Assembly: GCA_021818045.1 (NCBI GenBank)
Contig: JAKAFF010000066.1
Coordinates: 1-7,413, forward strand
Length of the DNA: 7,413 nt
Direction of reading: 5' to 3'
Origin: a bacterium
GTDB lineage: Bacteria > Chlamydiota > Chlamydiia > Chlamydiales > SM23-39
Shown: positions 1 through 5,776 of the stretch, piece after piece
How the letters are laid out: each line of letters opens with the position of its first letter
Position numbering within the stretch: position 1 is the stretch's first letter
Program-made: the position numbers and the translations under genes
Notes under the pieces: model-generated
What the model saw: the letters and a program-made list of their open reading frames with translations, nothing else
What the model was told of the DNA's origin: nothing
Database searches by the model: none

Positions 1-8
1 TGCGTTGA

Positions 9-227
9 TTTGGCGAAGTGTTAGAGATGATGGCCCGGGATCTGCTCCCTAATCGATTGACCGATTATCTGTACGAACTCGCGGAAAAATTTAATGCATT
101 TTTTCGCGACTGCCGAGTGGAGGGCTCTGCAGAAGAAGGGAGTCGTCTTGTGCTCTGTGAATTGACGTCTCGCGTGCTAAAGCAAGGGCTCAATTTGCTA
201 GGACTTGAGACGGTCGAACGGATGTAG
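9..227 (+). CDS. argS: Arginyl-tRNA synthetase, C-terminal fragment
   Basis: This is the end of class I arginyl-tRNA synthetase, which charges tRNA-Arg with arginine in the cytoplasm. Only the last part of the all-helical anticodon-binding (DALR) domain lies in the window. The residues ARDLLPNRLTDYLYELAEKF, then a Phe-rich turn with CRV, then RLVLCELTSRVLKQGLNLLG and the terminus ETVERM, fit the usual ArgS ending, where the protein stops just after a Met. The frame ends at TAG 225-227. Reading upstream, the residues FGEVLE (9-26) still fit the family, but an in-frame TGA sits at 6-8. Either the left edge carries a sequence error or small indel, or the gene is broken. GTG at 18 is not a credible start, because the fragment is only part of a domain. 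The family call is firm; the intactness is unknown. Confidence 0.85.
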   Translation, partial: FGEVLEMMARDLLPNRLTDYLYELAEKFNAFFRDCRVEGSAEEGSRLVLCELTSRVLKQGLNLLGLETVERM

Positions 228-232
228 TGAAG

Positions 233-264
233 GAAAAACCGGTTTTTCAAAATATAGATATTTT
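233..264. repeat. Two abutting 16-bp palindromes after argS
   Basis: Positions 233-248 read gaaaaaccggtttttc, a perfect palindrome. Positions 249-264 read aaaatatagatatttt, with 7-bp arms around a 2-base centre. They touch without a gap and begin 5 bases after the argS stop. As RNA, the first would form a 6-bp stem with a CCGG loop whose 3' arm is a U-run, so it may act as a weak terminator for argS. The second is AT-rich and could overlap a promoter or operator for the downstream gene. The palindromes are seen directly; any function is inference. Confidence 0.5.
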
Positions 265-318
265 GTATCGTGCCGATAGGGGTCCCTTATCCATTGGACG
301 GGGAAATTGCTGGTTGCG

Positions 319-2124
319 ATGCAAAGAGAGTCGGTATTCCAAACATTTGTCTGGGTGATGCTTTTCGGAATCGGCGCGTGCGGTGGAATCGCTTTTGCAG
401 ATCCCCTCTCCTTCCCGCAAAGCGGCCCATTTCCTTTAAGCAATTTAGTGGTAGACGGCCCGCTTGCCAAAACAGCTCCTACGATTCACACCACTACCCC
501 CACTATTTCTCCCGCTTGCGAGGAGTTGGAATGCGCAGAATCTGAGCCCCATGAAGATTTGAGCGAGGAGATTCGGGGCGTTGTATTGTTGGGACCCAAC
601 ACCCCTTTATTAGACGAAGAACGCCTCCGATCAGCTCCCTATTTTTTGGTGGAAAATCTGCAGATTCCTGGGGGGGACAAAACTTTACAAAAAATTATCT
701 GCAACAAGTATATGGGCAAGAAGTTTAATTCTGAAACAATACTGTCTATCAAGATTGAAGTGATTAATTATTACGAGCAGCAAGACTTCCCTTTTGTGGA
801 GGTTAAGATCCCCAATCAAGATATTACTCTTGGGGTATTGCAGTTAGTGGTCACAGAAAGTCGGGTGGGTAATATTCGCGTGCAGGGAGCCCGTTACACA
901 ACTTCGAGTCGATTAGAAAAATATCTCTCTGTAAAACGCGATGGGGTGCTCAATCTTGGAAAACTGCGCAAAGATGTGAATTTTATGAATTTAAATCCAT
1001 TTCGGCGCGTGGATTTAATTTACGGTCCAGGATCGGAGCCCTGTACTACGGATATTTCTTTAATTGTCGAAGATTGTAGTCCATACCGTTTTTATACGGG
1101 ATTTGACAATACTGGTGTAGAGAATACGGGTAGGGAACGGTTTTTGTTGGGCACGAATTTGGTGTTGGGTAATGATCACATGTTGACGTATCAATATACT
1201 TCGGCCTACCAAAGCTCGAAGTTTCATGCCCATACAGGCCAATATAGCGTCCTTCTGCCTTGGACCCATATGCTCACCTTTTATGGTGGGTACTCTGCCA
1301 TTCATGCCTCACTGCCATTCCCCTCTACGAGCAATCACGGATCGAGTTGGCAAGCTTCAGGGCGTTATACGATTCCTTTAGTGGCGGGTGCGCAATATTA
1401 TCACGATTGCACGGTGGGAGCTGATTTCAAACGGACGAATAATACAGTGTCATATAGCGCAACGTTTGAAAATATTGCGCAGCCAGTCAATCTGTCGCAA
1501 TTTATGGCGCGCTACTCTGGTTCGTTAGATCATAGGGCGTTTCGCATCGATTTTGATGCGCAATTGTTTTGGTCTCCCGGGCCGTGGCTTGGAGATATGA
1601 GTGATGCCGATTACAATCGATTGCGGCCTGATGCGAAAAATCAATGGGTATATTTGCGAGGAATTCTCAGATACTTGTATCGCTTTTCGAACGGATGGTG
1701 TTGCGAATTGTGGGGTACTGCTCAAGTCTCTTCACAAAATCTGTTGCCAAGTGAGCAATTAGGGATTGGCGGGTACGATACGGTGCGAGGATATGAGGAG
1801 CGACAACTCAATTATGATGGGGGCATTATTTTGAATGGCGAAATTCGCAGTCCTGCCCTTTCCTTGATAGGACGGAAAATCAACAAAGTAGGTAAGGATG
1901 CTTTGCAGTTTTTGCTGTTTTTAGACTACGGCTACGGTCGGGATCATAACATTGTGTCTGGCGCTCCAATAGGTGACTATTTGTTGGGAACAGGGCCTGG
2001 AGTGCGCTATACCCTGAATCCTTGGCTGACCGCAAGGCTTGATTGGGGGATTAAATTGCATCGTCAGGCGATCTTTACAGGCGGAGAAACGATGGTCCAT
2101 TTCGCCCTAAGCTTAAATATTTAA
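319..2124 (+). CDS. TpsB/ShlB/FhaC-type outer-membrane transporter (Omp85 superfamily)
   Basis: Predicted outer-membrane beta-barrel that would secrete or activate a partner protein (two-partner, type Vb secretion). From ATG 319 it has 601 residues. Residues 1-27 look like a Sec signal peptide (hydrophobic 10-20, cleavage after AFA27). A Pro/Thr-rich linker (28-85) carries a CEELEC pair. POTRA 1 spans about 89-180, with the typical IPNQDITLG pattern at 164-172. POTRA 2 spans about 182-254, with NPFRRVDLIYGPG at 226-238. The barrel starts near YTGFDNTGVENTGRER (259-274), carries the diagnostic VRGY motif at 489-492 and ends in alternating hydrophobic residues, FALSLNI. Length and order fit ShlB/FhaC proteins (about 550-600 residues). 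The last residue is Ile, not the usual Phe/Trp. The start is uncertain: TTG 307 is in frame, and the GGACGGGG stretch (296-303) lies too close to TTG 307 and too far from ATG 319. No TpsA exoprotein gene is visible. Confidence 0.85.
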   Translation: MQRESVFQTFVWVMLFGIGACGGIAFADPLSFPQSGPFPLSNLVVDGPLAKTAPTIHTTTPTISPACEELECAESEPHEDLSEEIRGVVLLGPNTPLLDEERLRSAPYFLVENLQIPGGDKTLQKIICNKYMGKKFNSETILSIKIEVINYYEQQDFPFVEVKIPNQDITLGVLQLVVTESRVGNIRVQGARYTTSSRLEKYLSVKRDGVLNLGKLRKDVNFMNLNPFRRVDLIYGPGSEPCTTDISLIVEDCSPYRFYTGFDNTGVENTGRERFLLGTNLVLGNDHMLTYQYTSAYQSSKFHAHTGQYSVLLPWTHMLTFYGGYSAIHASLPFPSTSNHGSSWQASGRYTIPLVAGAQYYHDCTVGADFKRTNNTVSYSATFENIAQPVNLSQFMARYSGSLDHRAFRIDFDAQLFWSPGPWLGDMSDADYNRLRPDAKNQWVYLRGILRYLYRFSNGWCCELWGTAQVSSQNLLPSEQLGIGGYDTVRGYEERQLNYDGGIILNGEIRSPALSLIGRKINKVGKDALQFLLFLDYGYGRDHNIVSGAPIGDYLLGTGPGVRYTLNPWLTARLDWGIKLHRQAIFTGGETMVHFALSLNI

Positions 2125-2150
2125 AAAACGCCTCCCGGGTAAGGAGGCGC
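2123..2150 (-). terminator. Intrinsic terminator hairpin for the murA-epmB transcript, possibly bidirectional
   Basis: A GC-rich 7-bp stem (cgcctcc 2129-2135, ggaggcg 2143-2149) encloses a 7-base loop. On the minus strand the stem is followed at once by six Ts (complement of 2123-2128), a classic rho-independent terminator downstream of the minus-strand gene ending at 2235. On the plus strand the stem begins 5 bases after the TpsB stop. It is preceded by A residues but has no U-run after it, so plus-strand termination is less sure. Confidence 0.8.
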
Positions 2151-2165
2151 CAAACAATAAAAAGG

Positions 2166-2222
2166 TGATAAGGTAATTATGGATGATTAACAATTTGCTT
2201 GTTAATCGCAATTATTTTATCA
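2166..2222. repeat. Long AT-rich hairpin between convergent genes
   Basis: An outer 13-bp stem (2166-2178 with 2210-2222) and an inner perfect 9-bp stem (gattaacaa 2185-2193, ttgttaatc 2199-2207) are separated by a 6/2 internal loop and closed by the 5-base loop tttgc. Two outer pairs are G-U if transcribed from the plus strand but C/A mismatches from the minus strand, so the plus-strand RNA folds better. On the minus strand the hairpin is followed by CCTTTTT (complement of 2159-2165), so it may be a first terminator for the minus-strand gene, ahead of the GC-rich one at 2129-2149. Confidence 0.55.
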
Positions 2223-2234
2223 GATAGATCGATT

Positions 2235-3251
2235 TTAGTAAACTGTAATTTTATCTGTATATAAAAATAATTTCGAGTTTAAGGGTGTTTTGCTAGGTTG
2301 GCCCGATTCTTCCCTGACAAATTTAGGGACGCCGTATCCCGATAAATGGGTTTGGACATAATGCAATAGTTGGTGTCCTCTTTCGTCCGCTAGAGCAAAG
2401 TGACTGCTTCCTTGAACGGGATCTAAGGCGTGTAGATAGTAGGGGAGGATTCCCGCGTTCACCAAGTTTTGTGCCAAAGAGAGAAAAACGTCTTCTGTGT
2501 CATTGACTCCTTTGAGTAAAACGGATTGGTTTAAAACAGGGATACCAAGGCGCTGGATGCGTTTGAGGACTTGGAGTACCTCGAGATCGAGTTCTCTTGG
2601 ATGGTTGGCGTGAATGACGAAGAAAAGTTGTTTTTTGCAAGCGGCTAATAAATGTAAAAATGAATCATCAATTCTTTCTGGTATGCCGATCGGAAAACGC
2701 GTGTGAATGCGAATTCTATCGAGATGTTGGATGGCATCTAATTGCGTCAATAGCTGGGTCAGGGTTGAATCGCTTAGAGAGAGAGGGTCTCCCCCACTGA
2801 GGATGATTTCTTTGATGGAGGAGTCAGTCGATAGGTAGGAGAGGTCTTCGTCAAAAGTGCGTTCTTGGGTTTCGTAGGCAAAATTTTGTCTGAAACAATA
2901 GCGGCAATGCATAGCGCAAGCGCTGGTAGTTACGAGGAGCGCTCTTCCGTGGTATTTATGCAAAATTTTATTTGTTTTTCTGTGGCACGCATCTTGTACG
3001 GGGTCGGGTACAAAGTCGGGGTGGGGCACTTGCTCGTCGCAAAGAGGCACAAATTGGCGAAAAATTGGGTCTGTTAAGCAGTTTTTGGCGATTTTGTTTG
3101 CCAACCGTTGGGGGAGGTTTAAGGGGAAGCGGGGCGAGTAAAGAATTTTTTGACGATTGGATTCGTCCAATTCGAGGTAATCGCATAGGACTTTGATTTG
3201 AGTGAAGTTATTGCGTTGAATGTGGCGCCACAGAGGGATTGACGAGGTCAT
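2235..3251 (-). CDS. epmB: EF-P beta-lysylation protein EpmB (lysine 2,3-aminomutase family)
   Basis: Radical SAM, PLP-dependent aminomutase predicted to convert L-alpha-lysine to (R)-beta-lysine, which EpmA attaches to elongation factor P to relieve ribosome stalling at proline runs. At 338 residues it matches E. coli EpmB (YjeK, about 342) rather than the longer clostridial lysine 2,3-aminomutases (over 400). The [4Fe-4S] cluster motif CAMHCRYC is at 112-119, with SGGDP at 152-156, LNQSVLLKGVND at 240-251, HALDPVQGSSHF at 274-285, and the PLP lysine in GQPSKTPL (K321). ATG 3251 gives a start in line with the family. The gene begins 34 bases after the murA stop on the same strand, so the two are probably cotranscribed. 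A GGAAGG ribosome-binding-like sequence lies 14 bases upstream inside a small hairpin. epmA and efp are outside the window, so the EF-P role rests on family similarity. Confidence 0.9.
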   Translation of the reverse strand: MTSSIPLWRHIQRNNFTQIKVLCDYLELDESNRQKILYSPRFPLNLPQRLANKIAKNCLTDPIFRQFVPLCDEQVPHPDFVPDPVQDACHRKTNKILHKYHGRALLVTTSACAMHCRYCFRQNFAYETQERTFDEDLSYLSTDSSIKEIILSGGDPLSLSDSTLTQLLTQLDAIQHLDRIRIHTRFPIGIPERIDDSFLHLLAACKKQLFFVIHANHPRELDLEVLQVLKRIQRLGIPVLNQSVLLKGVNDTEDVFLSLAQNLVNAGILPYYLHALDPVQGSSHFALADERGHQLLHYVQTHLSGYGVPKFVREESGQPSKTPLNSKLFLYTDKITVY

Positions 3252-3253
3252 AG

Positions 3254-3271
3254 GGAGGTATTTTACCTTCC
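3254..3271 (-). promoter_or_regulatory. Small hairpin covering the epmB ribosome-binding region
   Basis: Read on the minus strand, GGAAGGTA (3271-3264), a 3-base loop AAA and TACCTCC (3260-3254) form a 7-bp stem with one bulged A, ending 2 bases before the epmB ATG. The only Shine-Dalgarno-like sequence upstream of epmB, GGAAGG, is inside the 5' arm and 14 bases from the ATG. This geometry could reduce free initiation and favour coupling to murA. The structure is seen in the sequence; a regulatory role is inference. Confidence 0.35.
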
Positions 3272-3285
3272 GTAAGCCTTGCTTG

Positions 3286-4647
3286 TCAAACTATGATGGA
3301 GGGAGAGCTCTTTTTTTGTGTAGAGGGAATGCGGGTGATATCGGCGCCTAGTGATATCAATTTTTCTACTAAGTGCTCATAGCCCCTGTCGAGGAAATTG
3401 GCGCTTGCGATCGTGCTTGTATCGGGCGCGAGTAGGGCGGCCATGACATAGGCAAAGCCTGCGCGCAAATCGGGGATGGCAATCTCTTTGCCTGTTAATG
3501 GAGTGGGGCCTTTGACCACCAGGCTGTGGATGTGGTTAGCTGAGGTAAAGCGGCAGGGTTTGTTACCCAGGCAATGCGTGAATAATTCAATATCTGCTCC
3601 CATTTCTTTTAAGGTGAGAGTGTAACCAAAGCGATTTTCGTAAACTGTTTCATGTACTACGGATACTCCTTTGCTTTGAGTGAGTAAGACGACAAATGGT
3701 TGTTGCCAATCTGTCATGAAGCCTGGATGTACATCTGTTTCAAGATGAATGCCTCCGCGCAATTCTTGGTGATGAAAGAATTCAATCCCATTTGCATGTA
3801 CCTGAAATCCGCCACCAATTTCACGAATCTTGTTTAGAAATGCAATCATTTGAAGATGTTCTGCGCCTTCAATAAAGACGCGGCCTTTAGTGCTAATAGC
3901 GGCCATGGCATATGAGGCTACTTCATTGCGATCTGTCAATACCGTGTGTTCCACTTCATGAAATTCATGAGTCTCTTGGATGCGAATCGTTCGGTCTACA
4001 TCGACCATGATGTGAACCCCTAATTTTTGTAAAAAAAGGATCAAATCTAAGATTTCAGGTTCGATGGCTGCATTTTTGATTAGCGTAGTCCCTTTGGCTC
4101 GAACGGCTGCAAGAATCGAATTTTCGGTGGCTCCTACGGATGGGTAATTCAGTGTAAGAATGGCGCCCTTTAATCCTTCGTGTGCTTGAGCGAAGTAAGC
4201 GCCCTCTTTTTTCATGTCTCGGTACTCTATGCGAGCGCCAAGTCGTTGTAGTGACTGAATGTGCAAATCGATGGGGCGAGAGCCAATTAAATCTCCTCCG
4301 ATTGTTGGCACAATAATGTCTTCATCTGTGCGCCCTAAAAGAGCGCCTATTAGGAGAATGGGTATGCGATTAGAGCCAGAGTATTTTTGCGGAATATAGG
4401 AGGTTTTAAGAGATGGAGTATGGATGGTAAGGGTCTTGTTTTCTTTGTCCCAATTGATTTCAGAGCCAATCTCTTTGCACAAATCGACCGTGATGTCCAC
4501 ATCTCCAATATTGGGGACGTTGAAAAAGGTGCACTTTTTGTTCGATAGCAACGATGCTACAAGCAACTTAGTCATGGCATTTTTTGCTCCACCCGCTCTG
4601 ATTTTCCCAGAAAGGGGTTTGCCGCCGGTAATTTTCAACATGTCCAT
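3286..4647 (-). CDS. murA: UDP-N-acetylglucosamine 1-carboxyvinyltransferase MurA, Cys-to-Asp active-site type
   Basis: Cytoplasmic enzyme that transfers enolpyruvate from phosphoenolpyruvate to UDP-GlcNAc, the first committed step of peptidoglycan precursor synthesis. The protein has 453 residues, close to chlamydial MurA (about 444) and longer than E. coli MurA (419). Expected residues are present: K22 in GAKNA, R124 in IGSRPIDLHI, D313 in HPGFMTDW, R339 in ENRF, D393-L394-R395 and R421 in DRGYEH. The loop residue that is Cys115 in E. coli (GGCTIG) is Asp119 here (GGDLIG, codon 4291-4293). The same change in Chlamydia trachomatis MurA gives intrinsic fosfomycin resistance. ATG 4647 is favoured because AGGA lies 7 bases upstream. 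A 157-bp gap with a large inverted repeat separates it from the gene upstream, and only weak promoter-like boxes (4712-4717, 4689-4694, spacing 17) are visible there. epmB follows 34 bases downstream. Confidence 0.95.
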   Translation of the reverse strand: MDMLKITGGKPLSGKIRAGGAKNAMTKLLVASLLSNKKCTFFNVPNIGDVDITVDLCKEIGSEINWDKENKTLTIHTPSLKTSYIPQKYSGSNRIPILLIGALLGRTDEDIIVPTIGGDLIGSRPIDLHIQSLQRLGARIEYRDMKKEGAYFAQAHEGLKGAILTLNYPSVGATENSILAAVRAKGTTLIKNAAIEPEILDLILFLQKLGVHIMVDVDRTIRIQETHEFHEVEHTVLTDRNEVASYAMAAISTKGRVFIEGAEHLQMIAFLNKIREIGGGFQVHANGIEFFHHQELRGGIHLETDVHPGFMTDWQQPFVVLLTQSKGVSVVHETVYENRFGYTLTLKEMGADIELFTHCLGNKPCRFTSANHIHSLVVKGPTPLTGKEIAIPDLRAGFAYVMAALLAPDTSTIASANFLDRGYEHLVEKLISLGADITRIPSTQKKSSPSIIV

Positions 4648-4730
4648 ATGCCTATCCTGACTAAAAGGTTCTTTCTTAACAGTCCCTTAGACTAGCGTGA
4701 AGACTGCTCGAAAGCAACGATTTTATGGAG

Positions 4731-4817
4731 TATACACAAATGAGTTCAAAAGTTGGATTTTCGGCTGCGCCAGCTTTCGCGTTGCCCAAAACCAACTTTT
4801 GAACTCATGTGTGTATA
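4731..4817. repeat. 87-bp near-palindromic inverted repeat (MITE-like)
   Basis: The left arm 4731-4756 and right arm 4792-4817 are 26 bases each and are reverse complements at 25 of 26 positions (the mismatch is at 4739). Both ends begin TATACACA, and the arms contain TGAGTTCAAAAGTTGG. The 35-base spacer (4757-4791) continues the symmetry imperfectly (tttt, ggc and gcg against cgc, gcc and aaaa), leaving a loop of about 8 bases, so the whole element can fold on itself. It is not followed by a T-run on either strand, so it is not a standard intrinsic terminator. TA at both outer ends would fit a TA target duplication of the IS630/mariner type. It contains the last codons and stop of the ATP-grasp gene (4805-4807). 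The repeat is certain; a mobile origin is inference. Confidence 0.75.
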
Positions 4818-5731
4818 ATATTGCGAGCAAAGAATATTTCGGCTCCATTGACTAGCAAAGAGGAAGGCAGTCTACCGAATTGCGATTTTGTAAAGGAGAT
4901 CTCTTGTGTGGGCGTTTGCAAAGCAACCCAGCTCATTGTTTTTCGACAATTGATTTCGACGATTGGGTGTACGCGCTTTTCTTTCCCCCATTGATAAATA
5001 AAGCTGTCGATACCTAGGTTGCCAGAATAACCCAACTGTTTGATTTGATCTACGAGCGGTTGCGCATAAAAGAGGTGTTCTTGCAAGACAAATGGATCCA
5101 GATCTCCTGTAAAGGTGCGCTTGTAAGTGCCGTTAGGCTCATTTTCAAAGAGGGTTACGCCAATGAGCTTCCCTTCATCCCACTGCGTACTGAAATCTAG
5201 GAGCCTATGTACCCACGGTTCTCCGATGAGAGGTCCCTTGTAAAGCTGTTTTACATTGGGGTTTAAGATGTGGCCGCGTCCTGCTGTGCCGAGGGGGTGC
5301 TTGAGGACCTTAGGGCCCGGTGTAGTGATGAGCCAAGCTGAAATTTCTTCAGGGGTTTTTAGCAATTGTGCAAAGGGAAGCTTGGGAGATTGATTGAAGG
5401 AAAAGGTTTTGGAGTTCATTTGGCATAGTAGCTCTTGGTTGAGAGACTGGTATGGGATATTGTGCTCGTTTGCCCACGCAGCAATAGATTGGGAGGGGCC
5501 CCAGTGGATAATCTGCGAGGTGTTAGGAAGGGGCGCAAGGCATAATCTGGGGTCTGGGTTGTGGGGAAGATCTGACACGAGGATACAATCATCGGGCTTT
5601 GCATAAAGAAGTGGGAGAAATTGCAGTTGAAGCACGATGGGATGGGAGCGCTGCCAGTGTGAAAGGGTGTGAGTGCGGCGCGTTTGCAATTCGTGCTCAA
5701 AAAAAGTATTGCAAATGTGGAGTCGGGACAT
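4805..5731 (-). CDS. ATP-grasp fold protein, substrate unknown
   Basis: A 308-residue protein with ATP-grasp features, so it probably activates a carboxylate by phosphorylation and joins it to an amine or thiol. Residues 1-110 look like a pre-ATP-grasp domain (LQLQFLPLLYAKPDDCILVSD at 34-54, HWGPSQS at 76-82). Residues 138-153 (PGPKVLKHPLGTAGRG) supply the phosphate-binding lysines and glycine loop, and GEPWVHRLLDFS at 170-181 is the adenine hinge. GIDSFIY (240-246) and HPIVEINCRKTMSWVAL (255-271) carry the metal ligands D242, E259 and N261. It recalls an uncharacterised ATP-grasp family that I remember from Bacteroidetes, with HPxVEINxRxTMG near its end. The start is set at ATG 5731; a longer frame to 5827 would run into ispF and its promoter. 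The last residues IIHT and the TGA lie inside the inverted repeat, so the C-terminus may have been altered by its insertion. The fold is fairly sure; I do not know the substrate. Confidence 0.75.
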   Translation of the reverse strand: MSRLHICNTFFEHELQTRRTHTLSHWQRSHPIVLQLQFLPLLYAKPDDCILVSDLPHNPDPRLCLAPLPNTSQIIHWGPSQSIAAWANEHNIPYQSLNQELLCQMNSKTFSFNQSPKLPFAQLLKTPEEISAWLITTPGPKVLKHPLGTAGRGHILNPNVKQLYKGPLIGEPWVHRLLDFSTQWDEGKLIGVTLFENEPNGTYKRTFTGDLDPFVLQEHLFYAQPLVDQIKQLGYSGNLGIDSFIYQWGKEKRVHPIVEINCRKTMSWVALQTPTQEISFTKSQFGRLPSSLLVNGAEIFFARNIIHT

Positions 5732-5732
5732 G

Positions 5733-5746
5733 AGATTCTTGAATCT
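5733..5746. promoter_or_regulatory. 14-bp dyad in the divergent ATP-grasp/ispF promoter region
   Basis: agattcttgaatct has 6-bp perfect arms around a 2-base centre. It begins one base upstream of the ATP-grasp start codon and overlaps the predicted ispF -35 box (5739-5744). A dyad placed here could be an operator acting on both genes. No regulator is known from the window. Confidence 0.3.
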
Positions 5747-5768
5747 TGCCCAATGTATATGGCATAAT
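5739..5768 (+). promoter_or_regulatory. Sigma-70-like promoter for ispF
   Basis: The -35 box TTGAAT (5739-5744, 4 of 6 to TTGACA) and -10 box CATAAT (5763-5768, 5 of 6 to TATAAT) are 18 bases apart. Transcription would begin near 5775, only about 2 bases before ATG 5777, which would leave the message almost leaderless. No Shine-Dalgarno sequence is visible before the ATG, in keeping with this. Confidence 0.5.
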
Positions 5769-5776
5769 TGCCGATT

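Noticed and set aside
6..8. TGA in argS read as tryptophan or selenocysteine
   Set aside because: murA and the ATP-grasp gene both end in TGA, so TGA works as a stop here, and no selenocysteine signal is expected in ArgS.
379..399. Lipobox-like IGAC in the TpsB-like signal peptide (Cys21)
   Set aside because: A following AFA cleavage site fits signal peptidase I, and TpsB porins are not normally lipoproteins.
2968..3196. Open frames on both strands inside epmB (2968-3186 minus, 2972-3196 plus)
   Set aside because: They overlap a well-supported radical SAM gene, show no recognisable family, and one is just a shifted frame of epmB.
4424..4660. Plus-strand open frame of 78 codons over the start of murA
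   Set aside because: It is antisense to the conserved N-terminal part of MurA and has no features of its own.
4731..4817. Inverted repeat as a CRISPR unit or ordinary terminator
   Set aside because: There is a single inverted pair, no direct repeats with spacers, and no U-run after the stem on either strand.
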